Below, piece after piece: positions 35,501 through 47,500 of a stretch of 64,000 nt of DNA (the first letter of the stretch is position 1; each line of letters opens with the position of its first letter). The position numbers and the translations under genes were made by a program. Below the pieces are notes generated by a model. That model searched no databases. It was not told where the DNA came from and was given only the letters and a program-made list of their open reading frames with translations. Origin of the DNA: Liolophura sinensis (Eukaryota > Mollusca > Polyplacophora > Chitonida > Chitonidae); contig NC_088307.1 in assembly GCF_032854445.1 (NCBI RefSeq), positions 7,872,001-7,936,000 of the forward strand, given 5' to 3'.

Positions 35501-38500
35501 CCTTTATTGATGGACATTTATAATCAACACAGACTTTTTCTTTAGATATTAAAGAAGATTTTTTAAAAAATTTCTTTTCATTCTTTAAAAAAGGGGATTT
35601 GGATAACTAACGGTCTTCACTTCCTGTTTGTTTACCCACCTCACACACTGAAGAGTTAGAAAATTCATGTAGGAACGCGGGATTACGGGGGAGGATGAAG
35701 TCTGCGCGAAGTGATGAGAGCGCTCGGATGTTTGTACATGTACTTGGGTGTGTAAAAGTAACAGTTGGCAAGTAAAGTCAAGTGTTCGTGTTTAGTGATT
35801 AGGAGAAGTAACACGACGACAGTGTGATAGCTGACAAATGGTCACACGTAACAGGTGCAACACGACCTTTTGTCAATTCACCCAGTCAGGGTTTTATTCC
35901 GGGTTTTTAAGGCTATTACTGAAGCCTGACTTAACGTACATTAAAATAATAGGTGTTACAGCTTAAACGGGAGTACTAACCTTTCGCCTAACTTAGCACG
36001 GAATCCTGGGTGTCACAAATTAAACCTGTGCAATAAAGACCTTCATAATTTAGACCGTAAACATATTTGGTTTAACATAGGCTGGAACCCAACGTGTCAC
36101 AGGTTAAACGCGTGCGATAACATCTACCAGAACTTATACAGAAACCATAAGTGTCACAGGTTAAACGAGTGCGATAACATCTACCAGAACTTATACAGGA
36201 ACCATACGTGTCACAGATTAAACGCATGCGATAACATCTACCAGAACTTATACAGGAACCATAAATGTCACAGGTTAAACGCGTGCGATAACATCTACCA
36301 GAACTTATACAGGAACCATAAGTGTCACAGGTTAATGTGTGTAATAGACTGGCATACTGTAGACTGGAACCCTGAGCGTCATACATATAGGTTACACGTG
36401 TGTAATTCTGGGCGTGACGTGTTAGTGTGTGAAGTGTTTACTTTTTTATTTGATTGGTGTTTTATGTCGTACTCATGGATTTCACTTGTATGACGGTAGC
36501 CAGTATTATGGTGGGAAGAAACCGGGCACAGCCTGGGGGAAACCCACCATCAACCGGTTGCTGACAGGCGTGGAGGAAGCCAGGGTGAGCTAGATTGGAA
36601 AGGCTGGAGAGAGGCTCGTTGGTCAACACGCCGTGCTGGCATGCTATCCACCTCGGCCACGGAAGCCCTAGCATGTGTAATTAAGACAGGCTCAAGTTAG
36701 ACTGGAACCATACAGGTGTAACAAGTTAATGTGTTTAATAATGTCTGGCATAATTTAGACAAAACCCTTGGTGTGACATATTAGTGTGTGTGTGTAATAA
36801 TCTTTGGTTTAAGTCGCTTCTTACCTTCTTCACATCGGAGATCGTCACTGATTGTCCACGTAGTGTTGTAACATGTCAATTCCAGGCTGACTCCGTCAAT
36901 AGCAGGTCTATATCCTTTACCACACTGTAGTGTCAGGACATCGTTGTGCTCGTACCTTGTAGCTGTTGGATAATCCTTCAGTTCCATACCTTGGGGTAAA
37001 TCTTTTGGATAGGGACAATAATCTGAAGTGGAATGAAACAAACAGTGCATTTACGGGATTTTTGTGAGGTCTGCGCCGGATATGAGTAATACCTGAAGAG
37101 AGAAGTACATAAATACCACTGCCTCATTTATACATGTACTATAGTTCGCATGTCTATACTCCGTTCATTATCACTGGCCACTGGAGCGACGTCAACATAA
37201 AAGACAACCTGACAAAGATGAATTGTGGGAAATAATTTGTTACCTGCAAACCACGAACAGAACTCTTAGAGCTAACCTGTTGGATGTTTCTGTACAAATC
37301 ACACGGCATACTGGTACAATTTGGCGTTTTCTTTTCACCAGGCGTCTTGGCAAGACTTGCACCTCTAAATCAGGTTTGATACAATATATAAAGAACTCAC
37401 AACCAGTTAAAATTAAAACAGATCCCATTATAAATTTTCAAGGTATTATTGGAAATGAAAAGATCGGAAATAATGATCAGGTATTTCAGTAATTGTATAC
37501 ACCAATCAAAGAGCATTGGAATACATAGATGGGAAATCATAGAAATTAAAAGAGCATGGCATACTTATCTCTGTGAGCGTACTTCTGTTATTACATAAAG
37601 TGTGCATAAAGTAAAAAGTAATGTGTGCCAAATGAAAAGCAATAGACAATAAACAATTATTTTTTGAATTTGTTTCTAACCAAGAGAGGGAAAAATGGAT
37701 ATTTTCTGCCCCGGCGTGGTCGTGTGTGGTGGTGGGGTTGGGGGGTGGTGGGTGTGTGGGGTGGGGTGTATTCGACCATATTTTTCACTGAATGAAATGT
37801 GTTCATTTATATCATATATTTGAAGAATAAGTCGAACTAAATCATGAGATCTAACCACTTAAGCGACTGTCCTTTTTGTTGTGTAAAATTTTCAGACTTG
37901 AACGTGAACTGAATGATCACATGACATGTGTATATCAATTACGGCTTGCAGATTTTTATTTTGAAAATTGAAAAAAAGCTAAAATATCGAGTAAAATGAC
38001 TGCAATAATCGGAGTTATCACTTATTGTGACTTAAAGCGAACAACTATTTTTAACGAAAAAAATAGTTTTACGAGTGTCTTCGATTACTTAATATTATAG
38101 TGTTAATGTAACAGTTTGTATAGGTCTACAGCATTTACGTTAGATGTAGGCCTTATCTCTTCCGGAGTTCTTTGTATGTGTACACTTATACATAGCCAAG
38201 CAGGAAAATACATTATCGAAACAAAAAAACTAACAAAAACGCGGGCAATCTGTTATTTACTTTTCGTGCACCTCGGTTTCCGTCCACCCCATTTTCCGAA
38301 TTCACAGGTTCTGTGTTGGTGATTGGAGAGAGTGTAGCCCAGATCACAGGAGTATTTGATTCGGGACCCGTGTTTCAGCCCGTCATGTTGCGTCATTCCG
38401 TGTCTCAGCGGGGAGGGTGTTTGTGTACAGGAAGCTGTTAGCGGAAGTAACACGTATTGTTAATTTACTATGTGGTCTATTGCCTCTAAACAGTAAAAAC

Positions 38501-41500
38501 AGCGAAAATATAGCATACACATCCAGTCGTCTGCATAGAGCCTCAGGTGCCCAATCCTCTAAGGTCTGTCAGGTGTTCAAATGTTACAGCCTGACGACTA
38601 CTGTAACATCCAGAGTACAACTGTCACAATCTGTGGACAACTGTAACAGCCCGAAATCAACTGTTACAGACGGAGAAGTGCTACACGCCAAGGAAACTGT
38701 TACAATGCAAAAACAATTGTTACAACATGAGTGCAACTATTAGAGCCTGGGGACAACTGTTTTGCTTGAGTCGAACTGATAGAACCAATGGACAACTAAC
38801 ACAGCCGGCGCACTACTGTCTGACAATCTCACAACTAGTACTACCCAGGGAAAACTGTTACAGTCTGAGAACTGTTACAGCCCGAGGTCAAATGTTACAG
38901 CCCGGGTCCAATTTTACAGCCCATGGACAAGGTACAGTGTGACGGAAAGGGTGACAGCCCATGAACAACTGTTACAGCTAGCAGACAACTGGTGCTGCTT
39001 GCGCGAGGCCAACTGTTCCAGCCCGAGGAGAGATGTTACATTCAGAGCACAACTGTTACAATCCGTGGACAACTGGTACAGTCCAAACACAATTAAGTGG
39101 TACAGCCTGGGGCCAACTGGTACAGGCCAAAGACAAATGGTACATCCTAAGGACAACTGTTACAGCCCGTGAACAAATGGTACAACCCGAGAATAAATGG
39201 TACAGTCCGATGACAAATTGTGCAACACGAAGGCAAATATTACAGCCCGAGGACAACTGGTACAGCTTGAGAACAACTGGTACAGCCTAAGGTCAACTGT
39301 TACAGCCCAAAGACAATTTTTATAGCCAGAGTACAGCTGTTACATCCCGAGTACAACTGTTATATCCCAGAGACAGCTGTTACAGTTCGAGGAGAACTGG
39401 TGCTGTCCGGCCACAAGTGTTACAGCCCAAGGGCAAGTGTTACAGTCCACGGATAAATAATACATACCGAGGACAACTGGTACAGTTCAAGGGCACATGT
39501 TACATTACGTGCACGACTGTTACAGTCTGAGGACAACTGGTACAGAACAAGGACAACTGGTACATGCCGAGTACAAGTGTTACCGCCCGGGAACAACTGT
39601 TACAGTCCTAGGACATCCGTTACTGTTTGAGGAAAACTGTTGCAGCCCAAGGACAACTGCTACAGTCCGAGGACAAATATTACAGCCCAAGGTCAACTAG
39701 AGTGAGTGAGTTAGTGCTTGGGGTTTAACGTCGTACTCAACAATTTTTCAGTCATATGACGACGAAGGAATCCTTAGGGTATATGTAATGTGTCTCCTTG
39801 TAGGAGAACGGATTTCCACCGCTCTTTTATCTCGTGCTGCCTCACTGAGACGACTTACCGACGGCAAGTAAGGCGCCCCGCCCGAGCCATTATACTGATA
39901 CGGGTCAACCAGTCGTTGCACTATCCCCTTCATGCTGAAGGGCAACTAGAACAGTCCACGTACAAATTGCATAGCTCGAGGGCACCCGGTACAGTCCAAG
40001 GACAAATGGTACAGCCCAAGGGCAACTGGTACATTTCAAGGACAAATGATACAGCTGGATGTAAACTTCTTAGGAACCCGAGATTTATGAAGATTGTTTT
40101 ATTCTAGACGTTTCTTTATGGGAAGCGTCAAAAGGTCAATTCTATTTTTAGAAATTAAACTAAATAAGAAAGCAAACCCAATAAGAAACTAAGACTTTCT
40201 TGTGTCCAAAAAAGTAAATAATAGATAAACAATGAATGTACATGTATATTTGAGATATATACAGTTTTACCCGGTTCACACAGGGGCACTCTGGGCTTCC
40301 ATTCCCCGAATTCACATGTGGCTCTGGAGACACCATTCTCCAATTGAAACTTTGTGCCATTCTTGCATTGTATCTCTATATTGGAGTTGTGATGAAATCT
40401 ACCGTCCGCCATAGCCGCCCCAGACACAATTTTCTCAGTATCGCCTACTTCGTAAACACACGGCGCTATGAAGAAAGAATTAATTCACTGGTTAATAGAG
40501 GTTGACTATACCACATAGCCCTAAACGTTGTCATGTAAATTTAACTTCTACCCCAGCTAAGCTGATGTTAATTCTATAATGCTGCTTAAACATGGGTACA
40601 CAAAAGTGGATGATGTTTGTTTTTCTCAAATGGTTTGATTTCTATGTATTTATTTACTTGGCTGGTGTTTTACGCCGTCCTCCTTCACTTATACCACGAC
40701 GACCAGTATTAAGGATGGAGGAAACCTGGCAGAACCCGGGAGAAATCAACGCCAAACCACAATGCAGGTGGACACTCCCATGTACGATCAACCAAGAAGG
40801 CGGCAAAAGCTGAAAATGAACTCGCAGTTACAGCATGGATGAGATGTGAAAGTGAAATCACCGACAGATTAACTGATGGACTTACTGTCAGGAATTCTGG
40901 CTATCACAAGTTAATGTTTATACTAAATTCTGTGTTTGTTTATACAATTACTTACCTCGCTCACATCGGAGGTCTTCACTGATTGTCCACGCAGTGTTTA
41001 ATAATGTCTGGCATAATTTAGAAATAACCCTTGGTGTGACATATTAGTGTGTGTGTGTGTAATAATCTTTGGCTTAAGTCGCTTCTTACCTTCTTCACAT
41101 CGGAGGCCGTCACTGATTGTCCACGCAGTGTTTAATAATGTCTGGCATAATTTAGAAATAACCCTTGGTGTGACATATTAGTGTGTGTGTGTAATAATCT
41201 TTGGTTTAAGTCGCTTCTTACCTTCTTCACATCGGAGGCCGTCACTGATTGTCCACGTAGTGTTGTAACATGTCAAATCCAGGTTGACTTCGTCACGAGA
41301 AGTTCTATATCCTTTACTACACTCCAGTCTCAGGACAGTGTCGTGCTCGTACCATGTAGCTGTTGGATAATCCTTAAGTTCCATACCTTGGGGTAAATCT
41401 TTTGGATAGGGACAATAGTCTAAAATGAAAAGAACAACATGTGAAATCAATAGCTGGATAATTACGTTATGTAGTATGTCATTCAGTTATTAAGACCCTG

Positions 41501-44500
41501 GGTAAAATAGACGAAACGTTTGTGCATTGCGTTGAAATGACTTGTGTTGTCTATACTTTGTATTGTCTGTACACCCTGTGCTGTCTATACACATTGGAGT
41601 GAATGTACACCGTATTCTGTCTGTAGGCTTAATGTTGACTATATACTTTGTATTGTTTATACACCTTATGTTGTTTATATAGTTTGTATTGTCGGTACAC
41701 AATATACTGTCTGTGGCCATAAGTGCTAAGGTTTTCCAGCAACATGCGGATCTTTGCATTGTCTGTACACAATGTACTGTCAGTAGACCCGTTGTAGTCT
41801 ATATGTTTTGTATTTTCTATGCACAATGTATTGTCTGTAAACCTGGTTCTGTCTGTATACTTTGTATTATCTGTACACAATGTACTGCCTGTAGATATGG
41901 AGTCGTCTATATACTTTGTATTGTCTGCACACAATGTATTGTCTCTAGACCTTTAGGCGTCTATATACTTGATATTGTCTGCACGCAATGTCTGTAGACC
42001 TGGTGTTCTCTATATACTCTTATTATCTCAGCACAATATACTGACTGTAGACTTGGTGTTGTTTATATACTTTGTATTTTCTGCCCACAATGTTCTGTCT
42101 GTAGAGCCAGTGTTGTCTATCTACTTTGTATTGTCTCTACATAATGTACTGTCTGCAGAGCCAGTGTAATCTATATATTTTATGTTGTGTGTACATAATG
42201 TGCTGTCTGGAGATCTGGTGCTGCCTGTATACTTTGTATCGTCTGTACACAGTGTAGTGGCACTGCTCTCCTGCTGGTGGGAATGTAGCAAAGAGAATTT
42301 TTTTTCACAGATTTCTGATTGATTTCTCCAAAGTTTTGTAGAAAGTGCAAGGGTACTTTGAAGAATAAAACGAAGAATGATTGGTGTCTTTTAAACAAAA
42401 CACAGCACATAGTTACAATAACACACTGTGCAAAACAACAGCAGAATATTAAACTGCGTAGACGGTGATTACAAACACTTTCTTTATCCTCCTTCATTTG
42501 CGGCGTTCCACTGTAACACGTAACGTTAACACAGATGCCTTAGAACATTTACACTATATTATATTACGTAACCGTCTAGATTTCTCCTAACCGAAGATTT
42601 ATATTTAAACACGGATGGTTCAGGTTGAACTTATTTTAATACGCCATAATACGATACTTTGCACCCAGAGCAGATTTGCATTATAATGCAGTCTACAGCA
42701 GTTCAAGCAGATTTTACACAACTCATTACAGGATTTAAACAATACCGCTGTAAGTTGCGTTCGAAACACATTAATACATAAAGCGATAAATGACAGGTGC
42801 TGGAAGGACGGAGCAATGTTCCCTGTGAAGCTGACGAATGTTGGGATACTTGCTCAGTACTCAAAGCGAAGAATTCAAACCTTTGACGAATGTTGGGATA
42901 CTTGCTCAATACTCAACGCGAAGAATTCAAACGGTTGACGAATGTTGGGATGCTTGGTCAAATCCTGGCATGCCTGGCTTGGCGTGAAGAATTGAAACTG
43001 TGAACGACTGTTGGGATGCCTGGGCAATACTTGACGTGGCAAATTCTAACTGTTGACATATGTTAAGATGCTAGGTCACTTCCTGGGGAGAAGAATTCAA
43101 ACTGTAGGGATCTGTAGGGATGATAGGTCACTACTTGGAGCGATTGGTGTTTTATGTCGTACTCAAGAATATTTCACTTATACTACCTGAGATGAAGAAT
43201 TCAAACTGTTGACATATGTAGGGATCCTAGGTCACTACCTGGCATGAAGAATCCAAATTGTTGACATATATGGGGATGCCTGGGCAATACTTCACCTGGC
43301 AAATTCTAACTGTTGACATATGTAGGGAGGCTAGGTCACTACCCGAGGTGAAAATTTCAAACTGTTGACATATGTAGGGATGCTAGGTCACTACCTGGGG
43401 TTAAAAATCCAAATTGTTGACATATATAGGGATGCCTTGGCAATACTTCACCTGGCAAATTCTAACTGTTGACATATGTAGGGATCCTAGGTCACTACCT
43501 GGCATGAAGAATCCAAATTGTTGACATATATGGGGATGCCTGGGCAATACTTCACCTGGCAAATTCTAACTGTTGACATATGTAGGGATGCTAGGTCACT
43601 ACCCGGGGTGAAAATTTCAAACTGTTGACATATATGGGGATGCCTGGGCAATACTTCACCTGGCAAATTCTAACTGTTGACATATGTAGGGATGATAGGT
43701 CACTACCCGGGGTGAAAATTTCAAACTGTTGACATATGTAGGGATGCTAGGTCACAACCTGGGGTTAAGAGTCCAAATTGTTGACATATATAGGGATGCC
43801 TGGGCAATACTTCACCTTGCAAATTCTAACTGTTGACATATGTAGGGAGGCTAGGTCACTACCCGAGGTGAAAATTTCAAACTGTTGACATATGTAGGGA
43901 TGCTAGGTCACTACCTGGGGTTAAGAGTCCAAATTGTTGACATATATAGGGATGCCTGGGCAATACTTCACCTGGCAAATTCTAACTGTTGACATATGTA
44001 AGGATGCTAGGTCACTACCTGGGGTGAAAATTTCAAACTGTTGACATATGTAGGGATGCTAGGTCACAACCTGGGGTTAAGAATCAAAACTGTTGACACA
44101 TATAGGGATGCTAGGTCAGTACCAGGGGTGAAGCACTCAAACTATTGATATATGTTAAGATTCTAGGTCACTACCTCGGGTGAAGAAACCAAATTGTGAA
44201 TATATGTAGGGATGTTAGGTCGTTCAAACTGTTGACATATGCTAAGGTGCTAGGTCAACTACCTGGATTCAAACTATTGACATCTATAGGTATGCTAGGT
44301 CACTACCTGGGGTAAAAATATTCAAATTGTTAAGATGCTTGGGCAATATTTGACGTAAATAATTCATTTGTTGTTTGACCACTACCTTGCGTGAATGCTG
44401 TTAACGATTGTTCACTAACTTGCGTGAAAATTGTTAACGATTGTTCAGGTGTTGAGTTTACTGTTCTGGTGAAGAACTCAAACTCCTGACAAATGTTGGG

Positions 44501-47500
44501 ATGTTAAGGCAATGGTTATCAGTAAGAATTCAAATCTGCGGATGCTGTGATGTTGAGTCAGCGACTCCAGCGAAGAATTCAAACTGCTGAATGTTAAGAC
44601 TGTTTTAACGAAGAGTTCACGCTGCAAACGTGTGCAGAGTGATGTTCATAGGCCATTTGGCTACGTAAAGCATTGAAAATGCTGACGAGTGTTGTGATGT
44701 TAAGTGAATGGTGTGCGTAGAGAATTGAAATTGTTGAGTGTTGAAAAGTTGAAAAAAATTTTTTTTTTCAGAATTTCAACAGCGCTGTAACTTTGTTTGA
44801 GAACATTTCTACTAAACCGTCGTATGAACCGGAAATGAATACTGTAAACACCAATCACACGATTATACATGTCATCAGTCAGTTATAACCTGGAGTGTCA
44901 ATAGTTATGTTCCAAACCAATACATTGATCAAGCACAAGATCAATAAGTCAGTGTTGGCTGTACTGTAATCTGGCACAAAGACACTGGCAGTCAAAGTGG
45001 ATTTGCCATATTCTTCACTTTCACTGATGTATCACCCATACATAACATGTGTTCTGATGTATTAGGCTTGGTATTGAGTGCGGTGGGAGAGGACACAACT
45101 TTCAGGAACTCTCCATAAAAAACCACGGTATTTTATCTACATGTAATACCCAATCATCCATATATTAACCACTAAATATAGTGGTATTCAGTAAAGGATG
45201 GATTATTATATTGTCAGATGTTTACGGTTTGAGATGCTGTGTGTCATCCGAAATACTGGGAAGGCTGCCCTATTTATATTCCAAAGGCCTATGGTCACGT
45301 GACCTAAGTCAACCAATCATGACATAGCTTTACCGATCGGCCAGATTTAGAGAACTAATTTTTTTAACTATAGAACTATATATAACAAGAGCTTTTGTGC
45401 TTATGTGAGAGCGTTTTTCTTGACGTTTAAAAAAGATATTTACCAAATATTTACATTGAATAAGGAAAACTGACAAAAAGCTCCCAAGGGATCGAACAGT
45501 TTGGGGGTATGGCTATCCCCACTTCCACATTACGCAGTGCCAAGTGCAGACCGTAGTAAGAATTCTTTCGATCAGCATGACCAAAGCGATTTTGTGTACT
45601 TGACAATATATTCTCAGGAGCATTATACCCAAAGTAATAAAATTCCATAAAAGCACCTCATATTTGCCATGGGAAAGAAACATAAACTCAGTTGAATGTC
45701 CTGCTACTCCCGACTCCAAGCACTGCGCTACGAGCTTAGGGGAATATCACGCAAAATAGCCCTCAAACATTCCTTGTATATATCAAAAATTGCTCTTAAC
45801 AAAGTGAAAAATTACACTCAGTAATTCAACTGGAACATTTAACAACAACTCAGAACATGCTAAAACAACTAATGACCTGAAAAATGAGCTGTGTGCAGGA
45901 CCGTATATTAACATACACTCGCTCGTTGTAAACAAACAAAATAGCAGCTATGGGTGAGGACAGAGTGGAGCTTTTTTACAGGATATACAAGATGTCAAGT
46001 CTTATAGAAAAGGTAACATGTCACTTTAGTTCTGGGGAAGCCTTAGAATATTGTCCTTCAATGCATTGTGGAATAAATTAAGCAAAGACAAGCTGAATAG
46101 TTTGTCACAGTCCCACACTTGAAATGTACAGATACAACCAGTACATTCAAAGATTTGTAAAGTCAATTACAGATGCTATAGCTACAAAAAAATATCGCAC
46201 AGTGTGTACACGTAGTATTATTTCTTACAATACTGAAATGATGTATCAATGGTTTACGTGAAGAATTCAAGTTGGTGAAGAAAGCTGAGACACTGAGTCA
46301 GAACAGCCGAAGACAAGAACCCAATCAAAAAATCACAAGACTTCAGAAGAAAACAATTAAGGAAAGAAATTAAAGAAACATGTATAAACGAATCTCCCAC
46401 TTACTTTTCTTGCACCATGGTTTACGTCCCGTCCATTTCCCATATTTACAGATTCTGTTTCGATAAGAGGAAATAGTGTAACCCAGATCGCAGGAATATC
46501 GGACTCGGGACCCGTGTTCCAGACCGTCATGTTCCATCTTTCCGTTTCTCAACGCACTTAACCGTCGACACGACTCTGAGAGGACAGGAATTAAAAGATT
46601 GTCTCAAATATCTTACCTGAACAAAATCTGCAGTTATTAGCTTCTACTATACATAATTACAGGTTTGCAAGACTGGCCTAGGCACTCTCCTCAGTGTCAA
46701 GCAAACATAACAAACACACATGTGCCTTATTAGTTGAGATCACATAAAATGTCCCGGCCAGGGGTTAGTCATTTACCTGTTATTTAACACCAAGTTCGTC
46801 GCTTATGTTATTGCCGACATTGTTTATTTATTTATTTGATTTGTGTTTTACGCCATTCTAAGGAATATTTTACCCATACGGCTTCAGCCAGAATTACTGT
46901 GGGAGGAAACCGGACAAAGCCCGGAGCCCTGGGGAAGTCTACGACCATATGCATCTGCCAAGCAGAATAGGACAGGATGCCAGGAAGAGCTGGACTTGAA
47001 CTGACAGACCAGATAGGTGAGAGGCTCTGGAAGGAGCAGATGGCTGTGAGTAGTATGGAGTAGGATTGCGCATGTCAGCCTCTACATATACTACAAGTAG
47101 CTCTCGATTAGCAACCTTCAAACCGGTTATAAATTTTTTTTTTTGACAAAAATATGTTAAGTGAGAAATTTAAAAATCGCCAGTTTCCCTCCCCAAATGA
47201 CACCTCTGTTCAGCTTGATCCTATTATGACGTAAACCATAACTGAATAATTCTTACTAAGGTTGGAGATCTCATAACTCAAAACTATTCCTTTCAATTTG
47301 AGACGTTTTCTCCATGTGCAAAGTCAAATCTCTCCATCGTAACCTCGTGCTAAGCCCTTATTAAGTAAATGACCTATATTTATGTATTAAAATACAGAAG
47401 GCCCATGCTACAGGGTGACCGACCAACGGACAGACAGAACGACTGACTGAGTTGCGTAGTACTTAACGCTTCCGGGTCGAATGCTGCTTAAAAATCCCGC

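Noticed and set aside
35083-35517. Hydrophobic 144-codon frame (YHTVVAVLVLLSML repeats)
   Set aside because: Caused by the 48-bp minisatellite; another overlapping frame is equally open.
45290-45390. Independent promoter (E-box palindrome, CCAAT, TATA)
   Set aside because: Suggestive order of sites but no exon or ORF follows on either strand; kept only as a low-confidence remark.
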